Shown: positions 27,328 through 36,096, counted from the first letter of the stretch. The stretch: DNA of 64,000 nucleotides from Bacteroidales bacterium UBA3290 (GCA_002361615.1 DETK01000018.1:31495-95494), one strand, 5' to 3'. The notes: generated from the sequence alone by a model not told the origin. Numbers and translations: made by a program.

Positions 27328-28398
27328 TCAGCAGCATTTGATGTTCATCGGGAATTCCGGCCGCTGGAGTTGCTTGCCGTCCAGTCCCTTGTATTTGTCT
27401 TCAGGATTGTAGGGGATGCCCATCTTGTCGAGCAGCGGCTCGACGGCGACCTGGTGGGTCTGCAGGCCGAGGTCCCACGGGTCGTAGCCCAGCACCAGAC
27501 CGGCCACTTCTTCGTAGGTGAACACGGGGATGCCGTAGCCGTCCTTGCCGTAGGTCTTGCCTGTCTGTTCGGCGATGACATACTGCCAGCGGTCGAGGAA
27601 GTAGGGGCAGCCCGGGCAGTTGGTGATGATCATGTCGGGTTCGAAAGGTTCCATGCTCTCGAACTTCTTGTGGGTGTTCGAAACGGAGTAGCCGCGGTTG
27701 GCCCTGACCAGATACTGGCGGAAGCCGAAGCCGCAGCAGTGTCGGCGCTCCGGGTAGTCGATGACCTCGCCGCCCCAGGACTCCACCATGCCTGCCAGCA
27801 CGTAGGGGTATTCCGCGCCGCCTACACCCTTGGAAGGGAACATCTTGGCGTAGTGGCAGCCGATGTGCTCCACCACGCGGAGCGGGCGCCCGGTCTTCTG
27901 GTTGACCAGCCGGAACTTCGCCTGTTCGGCGATTTCGTTGCGGAATTTGTAGATCAGGTCGCTGGCGTGGGCCAGATAGGTCGGAATCCTGAATTCCCGC
28001 TTCGTGGCTTTCCACAGGTTCTCCCGGATCTTCGCCAGCAGTTCCGGGAATTCGCGCCAGTCTTCGATCACTTCGGAATACAGGCCGAAACTCGTGATGC
28101 AGCTGCATACGTAGTTTTCATAGCCTGCCTCGGTCATCAGGGCGAACTGCCGGGCGATGATGGTCATCATGGTCTCCTGCGGGATGGCTTCGCTGTGATA
28201 GGCGATGCCGCCGCAGGTGGTGTGATGCGGGGTTTCGTACACGTCTTTGCCGAGCCGGTTGCGGAGGATTTCCAGGAAGGTCTTCTCGGAAGCCGGGAAG
28301 AAGCTCTGGCGGATGCAGCTCCGCACGTAGAACCAGTGGTCGGTGGGTATTTCTTTCTGGTATTCAGACCAGATGCGTTGCTTGCCTTGGTAAATCAT
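27328..28398 (-). CDS. HdrB-like subunit with CCG cysteine motifs
   Basis: A 356-residue protein with a two-part HdrB fold. The second half has the complete pattern GCHYAK, HCCGFGF and CPGCPYF. The first half has SCIRQS, TTCGG and CSCITSF, where a single cysteine replaces the usual CC, so only one catalytic-type cluster may form. HdrB subunits hold the unusual [4Fe-4S] clusters that act on disulfides or sulfur carriers. It lies one base upstream of the HdrA-like gene. Confidence 0.87.
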   Translation of the reverse strand: MIYQGKQRIWSEYQKEIPTDHWFYVRSCIRQSFFPASEKTFLEILRNRLGKDVYETPHHTTCGGIAYHSEAIPQETMMTIIARQFALMTEAGYENYVCSCITSFGLYSEVIEDWREFPELLAKIRENLWKATKREFRIPTYLAHASDLIYKFRNEIAEQAKFRLVNQKTGRPLRVVEHIGCHYAKMFPSKGVGGAEYPYVLAGMVESWGGEVIDYPERRHCCGFGFRQYLVRANRGYSVSNTHKKFESMEPFEPDMIITNCPGCPYFLDRWQYVIAEQTGKTYGKDGYGIPVFTYEEVAGLVLGYDPWDLGLQTHQVAVEPLLDKMGIPYNPEDKYKGLDGKQLQRPEFPMNIKCC

Positions 28399-28402
28399 GG
28401 TG

Positions 28403-29104
28403 TCAGTCTCCGTTGTTGAGGTGGCAGGAAGAGGTCTGGTTGAAGGCCTGCGCCTCGAATTCTTCCATCGAAAGGCCCATCTCCTGCGCCTTTTCCCGGG
28501 ATTTTTCTTCGACGATCTCCATCCAGCGGGTGGCGCCGGTCAGGTCGAAGATGGCCTTCAGTTCGTCGAGCGATTCCTGCGGAATCTTGCGCAGGGCGCC
28601 CGGGCCGACCTGGCCCAGATGCGCGCCGAGGCGCTCGTACACGTCTTCCATGTGGTCCTGCGTCCATTTGCCCACCGTCCCGTACTCGGGGTGCTTTTCG
28701 TAGGCGAAGGTCTTCGGATAGACGCAGTAGCCGTAATTGAGCACATTGCGCTGCATGGCGTGCATCAGGGGGAGCTGCTGGCGTCCTTTCTCGCTTTCGG
28801 CGAAATAGCCCAGTTCGATGGAGAGGGAACGCAGGGCCATGATGACCAGGCCTGGTGCGTTCTTGCGCGGGCAGCGTGTGACGCAGGAAAGGCACTCGCC
28901 GCAGTACCAGATCTGGTCTCCCTTGAGCAGTTCGATGATGGCGTCGTCGTCGCGACTCTGGACGATGGTCACGATTTTCTTGGGGTTGTAGCGATAAAAC
29001 TCGGCCGCCGGGCAGATGGCGGTACAGGTGCCGCAGCTGATGCAGGCCTTGAGGCCTTCCTTGATGCGGTAATCCTGCGCGAGCCGGTCGTAGATTTTTC
29101 CCAT
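28403..29104 (-). CDS. HdrC-like [4Fe-4S] subunit (large)
   Basis: A 233-residue protein with two ferredoxin motifs, CISCGTCTAICPAA near residue 21 and CGECLSCVTRCPRK near residue 68, then a helical tail. It pairs with the adjacent HdrB-like protein in the order C-B-A-C-(membrane) seen in sHdr/Qmo-like clusters. It begins 15 bp after the nagA stop. Confidence 0.87.
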   Translation of the reverse strand: MGKIYDRLAQDYRIKEGLKACISCGTCTAICPAAEFYRYNPKKIVTIVQSRDDDAIIELLKGDQIWYCGECLSCVTRCPRKNAPGLVIMALRSLSIELGYFAESEKGRQQLPLMHAMQRNVLNYGYCVYPKTFAYEKHPEYGTVGKWTQDHMEDVYERLGAHLGQVGPGALRKIPQESLDELKAIFDLTGATRWMEIVEEKSREKAQEMGLSMEEFEAQAFNQTSSCHLNNGD

Positions 29105-29117
29105 AACAATCTCTATT

Positions 29118-29146
29118 CGTCATTCCCGGCTTGACCGGGAATCTGA
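29118..29146 (-). repeat. Palindromic repeat (REP-like), copy at the nagA 3' end
   Basis: Identical over 29 bases to the copy in folC (16997-17025), on the opposite strand. It contributes the final codons and the TGA stop of nagA. Confidence 0.85.
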
Positions 29147-30307
29147 TCCTTTACAAAAAGTCCTTATCACATTGAACCGGGCGTCCACCAGGTTGATGTC
29201 GGCATCCTTGCCCACGGCGATCGAGCCCTTGCGGTCGTAGATGCCCAGCAGTTTGGCGGGCGTGGCGCTGCTCATGCGGAGCACGTCGTCCAGCGGGAGT
29301 TTCGTGTCGAAGATCAGATGGCGGACCATCCGGTCGATCGGGGAGGTGGACGAGGCGAACGAAGTGTGGGCCTCGTTCATCGAGATGCCGTCCTCCACGT
29401 AGAAAGTCACGCCGGCTGTGCGGACGACGCTGCCGCTCGGCATACCGGCGCACAGGCAGGCGTCGGAAACGATGAGCAGCTTGTCGGCGCCCTTGCATTT
29501 CCAGGCGATGCGCAGCAGCTCGTCGGGGAGGTGATAGCCGTCGCAGATGACTTCGGCGTAGAGATCGTCGAAGGTCAGGCCGGCCTCGACCAGGCCGCCG
29601 ATGCGGTAGGGCCCTTCCTTATGGGTCTGCGACATCGCATTGTAGAGATGGGTTACGCTTGTGGCGCCCTTAAGCATCCCTTCGCGGGCCTGCTGGATGG
29701 TGGCACAGCTGTGTCCCATCGAGATCTGGATGCCCAGGGCCGCGATTTGCGGGAAGTAGTCGCTGTTGCGTCCGTATTCCGGTGCGATGGTCGTGCGGGC
29801 GATCAGGTCGCGGTATTCTTCGTATATCCGTATGTTATCGTCGTCGATCGGGACAATCTGGTCTTTGGGCTGGGAACCGTTGTATTGTGGATTGAGGAAC
29901 GGGCCTTCCAGGTGGGCGGGCAGGATTTCGGCCTGACCGGGCCGGTTCAGCCGCCGGGCCTCGCGCAGGGACTCCAGGCCCCGGCGGATGTCGGCCAGGG
30001 GCAGTGCGAGCCACGAAGGGGCGATGGCGGTGACGCCGTGCTGCTGGTAGAAGTCACGGGTGCGGAGGATGGATTCGACCGTACCGTCGTTGATGTCGTG
30101 TCCGCCGCCGCCGTGGACGTGCGTGTCGATGAAACCCGGGATGGCGAAGTGCCCCCGTGCATCGATGACCTGGTCGGCCGCTTTTTCTCCATCGGGGGCG
30201 CCGGCAGGGAAGATGCCGGCGATCCGGGTGTCCTCGATCAGGAGGGAACCGCCGCGGATCCAACCTGATTCCGTGAAGATGTCGATATGCTGGATACGGG
30301 TACGCAT
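29120..30307 (-). CDS. nagA: N-acetylglucosamine-6-phosphate deacetylase
   Basis: A 395-residue amidohydrolase that removes acetate from GlcNAc-6-phosphate. It has the metal site GFIDTHVHGGGGHD, the catalytic region AHLEGPFLN, GHSCAT, VTHLYNAMS and LIVSDACLCAG. The start is the ATG at 30307, where the conserved N-terminus begins; the frame stays open upstream over the divergent PatB gene. The last residues (SDSRSSRE) and the stop come from a palindromic repeat. It may use GlcNAc released by GH89. It is the first gene upstream of the Hdr-like set. Confidence 0.93.
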   Translation of the reverse strand: MRTRIQHIDIFTESGWIRGGSLLIEDTRIAGIFPAGAPDGEKAADQVIDARGHFAIPGFIDTHVHGGGGHDINDGTVESILRTRDFYQQHGVTAIAPSWLALPLADIRRGLESLREARRLNRPGQAEILPAHLEGPFLNPQYNGSQPKDQIVPIDDDNIRIYEEYRDLIARTTIAPEYGRNSDYFPQIAALGIQISMGHSCATIQQAREGMLKGATSVTHLYNAMSQTHKEGPYRIGGLVEAGLTFDDLYAEVICDGYHLPDELLRIAWKCKGADKLLIVSDACLCAGMPSGSVVRTAGVTFYVEDGISMNEAHTSFASSTSPIDRMVRHLIFDTKLPLDDVLRMSSATPAKLLGIYDRKGSIAVGKDADINLVDARFNVIRTFCKGSDSRSSRE

Positions 30308-30397
30308 AATTGGGATAATAATTCGTAAAAGTACAAAAAATGTCAGAATGTCGGTCCATTTTGTTAACTTTACAAGTTGTTTGGAAAGAATAGCGCC

Positions 30398-31594
30398 ATG
30401 CGATATGATTTTGACAAAATAGTGGACAGACGGGGCTCGGGCGCCATCATGACGGACTGCCTGAAAGAGCGCTACGGCCGGGAAGACCTTCTGCCTCTGT
30501 GGATTGCCGATATGAACTTCGAGACGCCCGAGCCTGTCCGCCAGGCGCTCGAACAGCGGCTCGCGCACCAGGTTTACGGCTACAGCGTCGCCCCGGAAAC
30601 TTATTGGGAAGCCATCCGCAGCTGGGAGCGCCGCATCCACGGCTGGGAGATCGCGCGCGAAACGCTCTCTTTCATTCCGGGCATCGTCCGGGGCATCGCC
30701 TTCGTCCTGCAATGCTTCACGCAGCCGGGCGACAAGGTCGTGGTCCAGCCGCCCGTCTATATGCCGTTCCTCAATCTGCCGCGTGCCAACTACAGAAAGC
30801 TGGTTTACAATCATTTGCTGATCAACCGGGAAACCGGCGGCTACAGCATGGACCTCGCCGGACTCGACCGGGTGTGCCGGGAAGAGAAGCCGAAAGTGCT
30901 GATCCTCTCCAATCCCCACAATCCCGCAGGTGTCGTCTGGCCGGCGGAAGACCTGGCCCGCCTGGCTGAAATTTGCCGCCGCCACGGCGTGATCGTCATC
31001 TCCGACGAGATCCACGCCGATATGGCGCTGGGAAACCATATCCACCATCCTTTCCCGAGCGTCTCGCCCGTGGCCGCCGACGTTTCGATTACGTTCGCCG
31101 CGCCGAGCAAGACCTTCAACATCCCCGGTATCGTGAGTTCGTTCTGCGTGGTCACGAACCCGAAGATCCGCGAGAAATTCTTCCGCTATCTCGAAGCCAA
31201 CGAATTGAACGGTACCATGTTCCTCTCGACCGCAGCCACCGAGGCTGCATACACCCGCTGCGACGAGTGGCGCCGTCAGATGCTCGCCTATGTCGAAGGC
31301 AACGTGGATTTTGTGTGCGACTACCTGGAACGCCATATCCCCGGCATCGTGGCGGTCCGTCCCGAGGCCTCTTTCCTGGTCTGGCTCGACTGCCGCGGCC
31401 TGGGCCTCGGCCACGACGCCCTGATCGACCTCTTTGTGAACAAAGCGGGCCTTGCCCTGAACGACGGTGAAGCCTTCGGCCCGGGTGGGGAGGGGCACAT
31501 GCGTATGAATATAGCCTGTCCGCGCGCCGTCCTGGCCGAAGCGCTGGGCCGGCTCGAAAAAGCTGTCGGATCCCTGAAACCCTCCCTGGCATGA
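30398..31594 (+). CDS. PatB/MalY-family PLP-dependent C-S lyase
   Basis: A 398-residue fold-type I aminotransferase-like enzyme with LPLWIADMNFETP, SNPHNPAGVVW, ISDEIHADM and the PLP lysine in APSKTFNIPG. MalY/PatB proteins split cystathionine or other cysteine conjugates to a thiol, pyruvate and ammonia. ATG 30398 is the first that fits homology. It overlaps the downstream symporter start by 4 bp. Divergent from nagA, so a link to the sulfur genes on the other strand is possible but not shown. Confidence 0.9.
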   Translation: MRYDFDKIVDRRGSGAIMTDCLKERYGREDLLPLWIADMNFETPEPVRQALEQRLAHQVYGYSVAPETYWEAIRSWERRIHGWEIARETLSFIPGIVRGIAFVLQCFTQPGDKVVVQPPVYMPFLNLPRANYRKLVYNHLLINRETGGYSMDLAGLDRVCREEKPKVLILSNPHNPAGVVWPAEDLARLAEICRRHGVIVISDEIHADMALGNHIHHPFPSVSPVAADVSITFAAPSKTFNIPGIVSSFCVVTNPKIREKFFRYLEANELNGTMFLSTAATEAAYTRCDEWRRQMLAYVEGNVDFVCDYLERHIPGIVAVRPEASFLVWLDCRGLGLGHDALIDLFVNKAGLALNDGEAFGPGGEGHMRMNIACPRAVLAEALGRLEKAVGSLKPSLA

Positions 31595-32799
31595 AACGGT
31601 TCAAAGAATGGGGCCTGCTCCCCAAAGTGCTGATCGCCATTGCGGCGGGTATCCTCTGCTCGTTCTTTTTCCCCGATGCGCTGACGCGTGTCTTTGTGAC
31701 CTTCAACGGTATCTTCAGCAATTTCCTCGGCCTGTTCATCCCGATCATCATCCTGGGACTTATCGCTCCGGGTATCTTCGAACTGGGGAAAGGTGCGGGC
31801 CGTCTGCTTCTCATCACGGCGGGCATCGCCTATCTGTCGACCGTATTGGCGGGATTGTTCTCCTATGCGACCTGCCGCCTGACCTATCCCGCGCTGTTGG
31901 GCGATGCGGCGGTCTCGCTGGGTAACATCGATATGAGCGCCCATGAGCTGAAACCCTATTTCGTCATCGAGATGCCGCCGCTGATGAGCGTCACCACCTC
32001 GCTGGTGCTGGCTTTCGTCATCGGCCTTTCGCTGATCGGCATCCGGGGCGAAAGCTTCCGCAACGTGATGCTGGAGCTGCGCGACATGGTCTTCCTGGTG
32101 ATCCGCAAGGTCATCATCCCGATCCTGCCGATATTCATCTTCGGTATCTTCCTCAAGATGGGGGCGGAGGGGAACGTCGGTCCCGTCCTGGGCATGTTCC
32201 TGAAAATCATCCTGATCATCTTCGTGATGCACATCACGGTGCTGGTGCTGCAGTTCTGCATCGCGGGCGCCATCGCCGGGAAGAATCCCTTCAAGGCGCT
32301 CTGGACGATGCTGCCCGCCTATGTCACGGCGCTCGGCACCCAGTCGTCCGCCGCGACGATTCCCGTGACGCGGGCCCAGGTCATCAAGAACGGTGTCAAT
32401 CCCGATGTGGCAGACTTCGTCGTGCCGCTGTGCGCTACGATCCATATGTCGTGCAGCATCCTGAAGATCGTCGCCTGCGCCTACGCCATCTCGCTGAGCA
32501 TGGGGCTCGACGTGAGTCTGGGTACCTACGCGGGCTTCGTCCTGATGCTGGGCATTACGATGATTGCCGCGCCCGGCGTGCCCGGTGGCGCGATTATGGC
32601 AGCACTCGGCCTTCTGGCCTCGATGCTCGGCTTCGACGCCGGCATGCAGGGGCTGATGATTGCCCTCTACATTGCGATGGACAGCTTCGGAACGGCCGGG
32701 AATGTTACCGGTGACGGGGCAATCTCATTGATTATCGACAAGATCAAACAAAAAGAGAAACAAGGTGCAGAACTTGAAGATAGCCCTGTGTCAGCATGA
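31591..32799 (+). CDS. Dicarboxylate/amino acid:cation symporter (DAACS family)
   Basis: A 402-residue polytopic carrier of the GltP/SLC1 family. Visible signs are a serine/threonine-rich hairpin tip (LGTQSSAATIPVT), the CATIHMSCS segment and the GVPGGAIMAALG loop near the C-terminus. It moves acidic or neutral amino acids or dicarboxylates with Na+ or H+. It is translationally coupled to the C-S lyase, which suggests an amino acid or sulfur-compound substrate. Confidence 0.9.
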   Translation: MKRFKEWGLLPKVLIAIAAGILCSFFFPDALTRVFVTFNGIFSNFLGLFIPIIILGLIAPGIFELGKGAGRLLLITAGIAYLSTVLAGLFSYATCRLTYPALLGDAAVSLGNIDMSAHELKPYFVIEMPPLMSVTTSLVLAFVIGLSLIGIRGESFRNVMLELRDMVFLVIRKVIIPILPIFIFGIFLKMGAEGNVGPVLGMFLKIILIIFVMHITVLVLQFCIAGAIAGKNPFKALWTMLPAYVTALGTQSSAATIPVTRAQVIKNGVNPDVADFVVPLCATIHMSCSILKIVACAYAISLSMGLDVSLGTYAGFVLMLGITMIAAPGVPGGAIMAALGLLASMLGFDAGMQGLMIALYIAMDSFGTAGNVTGDGAISLIIDKIKQKEKQGAELEDSPVSA

Positions 32800-33571
32800 C
32801 ATCGTGTGGGAGGATGCCCGCGCTACGGTCGGCCGCATCGAGCAGCCGGTCCGGCGCTTTCTGGCCAGGTTCCGCCCCGACCTGCTGGTCTTTCCGGAAA
32901 CCTATGCGGTCGGGTTCTCGATGAATCCGGCCGTGGCGGAGCCCGTTGACGGCTTTTCCACGTCATGGCTGCGGACTTTGGCGAAAGAATGCAGGGTTGC
33001 CGTCATCGCATCGGTTCCGACCCTTGTGGCCGATGCGCAAGGGGAGCACCGTTACAATCGCTGCTGGTTCTTTACCCCCGACGGCAGCGGGACTTATTAT
33101 GACAAACGGCATCTGTTCACGCCTTCGGGTGAAAGTCCGGCTTACGAGCAGGGCCGCCGCCGCTGCACCGTGTCCTACCTGGGCTGGCGGATCGAACTGA
33201 ACGTCTGCTACGACCTGCGGTTCCCGGTCTGGAGCCGCAACGTGGGCAACGGCTACGACCTGCTGGTGAACATCGCCAACTGGCCGGCTTCCCGCATCGA
33301 GGCGGCCGATATGCTCCTACGGGCCCGGGCGGCCGAAAACGCCTGCTATGCCGCCTTCTGCAACCGGATCGGACGCGACGGCCTGTGCGACTACAATGGC
33401 AAGTCGATGATCCTCGACTACATCGGCCACGACATCGCGCGCCGCCGCCGGGTCGGAGGCGTCCGTTTCTACGAGGCGGAACTCCGCATGGACCGGCTGC
33501 AGCACTACCGCGAGCGCTTCCCCGTGAGCGCCGACGCCGACAATTTTGAAATCATCATTGAAAACGCATAA
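32765..33571 (+). CDS. Nitrilase-superfamily amidase (omega-amidase-like)
   Basis: A 268-residue carbon-nitrogen hydrolase. The triad is E in FPETYAVGF, K in YYDKRHLF and C in LNVCYDLRFP. It resembles omega-amidases, which act on alpha-keto acid amides. The best start is GTG at 32765, which overlaps the symporter by 35 bp; a TTG at 32774 is an alternative. The stop overlaps the nucleotidase start by one base (TAATG), placing it in one operon with the C-S lyase, symporter and nucleotidase. Confidence 0.9.
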   Translation: MQNLKIALCQHDIVWEDARATVGRIEQPVRRFLARFRPDLLVFPETYAVGFSMNPAVAEPVDGFSTSWLRTLAKECRVAVIASVPTLVADAQGEHRYNRCWFFTPDGSGTYYDKRHLFTPSGESPAYEQGRRRCTVSYLGWRIELNVCYDLRFPVWSRNVGNGYDLLVNIANWPASRIEAADMLLRARAAENACYAAFCNRIGRDGLCDYNGKSMILDYIGHDIARRRRVGGVRFYEAELRMDRLQHYRERFPVSADADNFEIIIENA

Positions 33572-35250
33572 TGAAAAGAAATGTCCTGAATATCGCAGCC
33601 ATCGTCATCGCGCTTTTCGGCGTGGGCTTCGGCATCGGCTGCCTGATCTCCCTTCTCTCTTCGAAGGGATCGCTCGCTGACGGCGAGTACCGTGTGACGG
33701 TCTGTTCGACGACCGACGTGCACGGCGCCTATTTCGATTCGGCTTATGTGGACAACCTGGCCGCCAAGACCTCGTTGGCCAACGTGTCGTCCTATCTCAA
33801 GGAAATCCGTGGAGAAGGTGTCCAGCCTGTCCTGATCGACGTGGGGGACAACCTCCAGGGCGATAATGCCGCGTACTATTTCAACTATGTCGCGACCGAC
33901 GTGCCGCATGTCTATCCCCGCATCGCAGCCTATCTGGGCTACGACGCCATCGTCGTAGGCAACCACGACATCGAGACGGGCCACGACGTGTACGACCGCG
34001 TCGCCAGCGAACTGACGATGCCTTACCTGGCGGCCAATGCAGCCTTCGACCGTGATGAGAACGGCCGCGCCGACATGGACGAGAATCCGGATGGCAAGAC
34101 TGTAAGCGATTCGTATTTCGTCCCTTATTGCGTCGTGGAACGCGGCGGCGTGAAAGTCGCCATCGTCGGTATGACCAACGGCAACATCAAGAGCTGGCTC
34201 GCCGACGACATCTGGCGCGGCATGGATTTCCAGGTCATCTCCGAGATGGTCCAGCCGGTTATCGACAGGATGATTGAAAAGGAGAAGCCGCAGCTGGTGG
34301 TGCTGGCCGTCCATTCCGGCACGGGCGCCGAACAGCCCAACCGGGAGAACGAAGCGCAATATCTGGCCGCTACGCTCAGGGGCGTGGACATCGTGCTCAA
34401 CGGCCACGACCACCGGCCGCTGGCACGGGATGTGGAGAATGTGAATGGCGGCAGCGTGGTGCTGATCGACGCCGGTACGAAAGCGGTCGTCGTAGGACAG
34501 GCCGACTTCACCCTGACGGTCAAAAACGGCAAGGTCGTTTCCAAGTCGGTCGATTACAAGCTGGTCCCGATGGAAAAATACCCGGTCGATCCCGACTATG
34601 TGGCTGCCTTCAAGGAAGATTTCAATGCGGTCAAAGCCTTCGCCCAGCGTCCCATCGGACAGCTGTCGGAGAATATTTTCCTGGCCGATGCGCTCGACGG
34701 TCCTTCCACCTACATCAACCTGGTCCAGACCGTCCAACTGGCGTCTTCCGGTGCCGACATCTCGTTCGCGGCCCCGCTCACCAGCAGCGGTGTCGTGCCC
34801 AAGGGCGTAATCGAGTTCCAGGACCTGGTGTCGATCTATAAGTTTGAAAACCAGCTCTATGTGGTCGAGATGACCGGCAAGCAGATCAAGGATTACCTGG
34901 AGTATTCCTACAAGAACTGGGTGAACAAGAGCGGTCCGTCCTACAACTGGGATTCCGCCGACGGCATCCGCTACGAAGTGAGCCGGAAAGCACCTGACGG
35001 GGAGCGCGTGAAGATCCTCTCGATGAACGACGGCACGCCTTTCGACCTCGACAAGACCTATAAGGTTGCCATGACGTCCTACCGTGCCAGCGGCGGCGGC
35101 GACCTGGTCCGGGAAGGCGCAGGGATCGATCCCGCCTCGCTGGTCGTCGTCAGGAAGATGAAGGACATCCGTTCGCTGATCGGCGACTATATCGCCGCGC
35201 AGAAGGAAATCGTACCTACCGTGGCAACCAATTGGAAATTTGTAAAATAA
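33571..35250 (+). CDS. Membrane-anchored 5'-nucleotidase/metallophosphatase
   Basis: A 559-residue protein with an N-terminal hydrophobic anchor (NIAAIVIALFGVGFGIGCLISLL). The metallophosphatase motifs are STTDVHG, IDVGDNLQGD, VGNHDIETG and LNGHDHRP. The C-terminal nucleotidase domain has MTSYRASGGGDLV. It is a bifunctional UshA/CpdB-type enzyme predicted to face the periplasm. Last gene of the operon begun by the C-S lyase. Confidence 0.9.
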   Translation: MKRNVLNIAAIVIALFGVGFGIGCLISLLSSKGSLADGEYRVTVCSTTDVHGAYFDSAYVDNLAAKTSLANVSSYLKEIRGEGVQPVLIDVGDNLQGDNAAYYFNYVATDVPHVYPRIAAYLGYDAIVVGNHDIETGHDVYDRVASELTMPYLAANAAFDRDENGRADMDENPDGKTVSDSYFVPYCVVERGGVKVAIVGMTNGNIKSWLADDIWRGMDFQVISEMVQPVIDRMIEKEKPQLVVLAVHSGTGAEQPNRENEAQYLAATLRGVDIVLNGHDHRPLARDVENVNGGSVVLIDAGTKAVVVGQADFTLTVKNGKVVSKSVDYKLVPMEKYPVDPDYVAAFKEDFNAVKAFAQRPIGQLSENIFLADALDGPSTYINLVQTVQLASSGADISFAAPLTSSGVVPKGVIEFQDLVSIYKFENQLYVVEMTGKQIKDYLEYSYKNWVNKSGPSYNWDSADGIRYEVSRKAPDGERVKILSMNDGTPFDLDKTYKVAMTSYRASGGGDLVREGAGIDPASLVVVRKMKDIRSLIGDYIAAQKEIVPTVATNWKFVK

Positions 35251-35254
35251 TTCC

Positions 35255-35262
35255 TATCTTTG
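35255..35262 (+). promoter_or_regulatory. -7 element of the coiled-coil/zapA unit
   Basis: TATCTTTG fits TAnnTTTG, 5 bases after the nucleotidase stop and 16 bases before the ATG at 35278. Confidence 0.55.
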
Positions 35263-35277
35263 GCCGATTGTTTTCGT

Positions 35278-35562
35278 ATGGGACAGGATCTGGCACTCCG
35301 GCTCAAGACCAAGGTCGAGGAACTCGTAGCAAGATACGAAACCCTCGCCCGGGAAAATGCTGACTTGAAGGCCCGTCTTGCCCGCTGCGAAACGGATATC
35401 ACGAAAAAGGATTTAAAAATTAAGGAATTAGAAAAACAAATAGAAAACTTGCGATTGAAAGAAGCATTTCTGGGGACCTCGGGAGACCGGGCGCAGGCGC
35501 GAAGGAAAGTGGCGAAGCTGATCAAGGAGATCGATGCGTGCGTGAGTCTGCTCGACGAATGA
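35278..35562 (+). CDS. Small coiled-coil protein next to zapA
   Basis: A 94-residue, highly charged protein that is almost entirely heptad coiled coil (LKTKVEELVARYETLAREN onward). In Bacteroidetes such a short coiled-coil gene commonly precedes zapA, and a ZapB-like or division-associated role is plausible; there is no enzymatic motif. ATG 35278 is chosen because it follows the promoter; a TTG further upstream overlaps it. zapA starts 13 bp downstream. Confidence 0.75.
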   Translation: MGQDLALRLKTKVEELVARYETLARENADLKARLARCETDITKKDLKIKELEKQIENLRLKEAFLGTSGDRAQARRKVAKLIKEIDACVSLLDE

Positions 35563-35575
35563 AAACGACAGGAAG

Positions 35576-35863
35576 ATGAAACAGCGGATTACATTGAAGA
35601 TCGCCGGGAAGGAGACACAGCATCTGGTAGATGCCGAGCGGGAGGAACTGATCCGTCGGGCCGCCGACCGGATCAACAAGGAAATCGATTCGATCCGCTT
35701 TGATTTCCGGGATCAGGGACTGAGCGAGGTGTTGAGCATGATCCTGCTGTCGGAAGAGACCAAACTCCTGGAACTGGAAGCCAGAACCAACAATGAGACC
35801 AACACCGTGCTCCGCCGTCTGGAAGAACTGGACGCGAGCCTAGGAGAATATCTTAGCCGTTAG
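35576..35863 (+). CDS. zapA: Cell division protein ZapA
   Basis: A 95-residue protein with the ZapA fold: an N-terminal strand-rich part (RITLKIAGKETQHLVDAE), an RRAADRINKEID helix and a C-terminal coiled coil. ZapA cross-links FtsZ filaments at the division ring. It is followed directly by the 6S RNA candidate, the same order as in Escherichia coli, where ssrS follows zapA. Confidence 0.85.
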   Translation: MKQRITLKIAGKETQHLVDAEREELIRRAADRINKEIDSIRFDFRDQGLSEVLSMILLSEETKLLELEARTNNETNTVLRRLEELDASLGEYLSR

Positions 35864-35868
35864 TTTTG
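35861..35868 (+). promoter_or_regulatory. -7 element of the 6S RNA candidate
   Basis: TAGTTTTG fits TAnnTTTG and overlaps the zapA stop codon. Transcription would start near 35875. Confidence 0.45.
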
Positions 35869-35874
35869 CTCTTT

Positions 35875-36055
35875 GCCAAAATCAACACTAAAAAACAAAC
35901 CGAGCCTACTCGGTCGTCAAAGACAGGCCTGGGTGACCCTTCGGGGGATTCTATATTTCATAGGACGTTGGAAGTCTGCGATAAAACCGGAGCTCAAATC
36001 TTATTCTTTAAGATTTTCGATAGACCAGGGCTAACGGCTTTTTTCTTTCAATTGT
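35875..36055 (+). ncRNA. ssrS: 6S RNA candidate
   Basis: A non-coding, structured stretch of about 180 nt between zapA and rny. Stems visible include ACCGAG-ccta-CTCGGT near the 5' end and AAATCTTA-ttct-TAAGATTT toward the 3' end. GGCCTGG near the start can pair with CCAGGGC near the end, giving the long closed hairpin typical of 6S RNA. It ends in GGC followed by TTTTTTCTTT. Size, the zapA-linked position and its own promoter support 6S RNA, which binds housekeeping RNA polymerase. Exact ends are approximate. Confidence 0.6.
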
Positions 36056-36096
36056 AAGTTATTGCGTGACACTTTACACTCAATATATTTACAATT

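Noticed and set aside
29120..31498. 792-residue NagA fusion
   Set aside because: The N-terminal 397 codons are the antisense of the PatB-type gene; NagA homology starts at 30307.
35866..36057. 63-codon frame between zapA and rny
   Set aside because: It overlaps the structured 6S RNA candidate and has no homology or coding bias.
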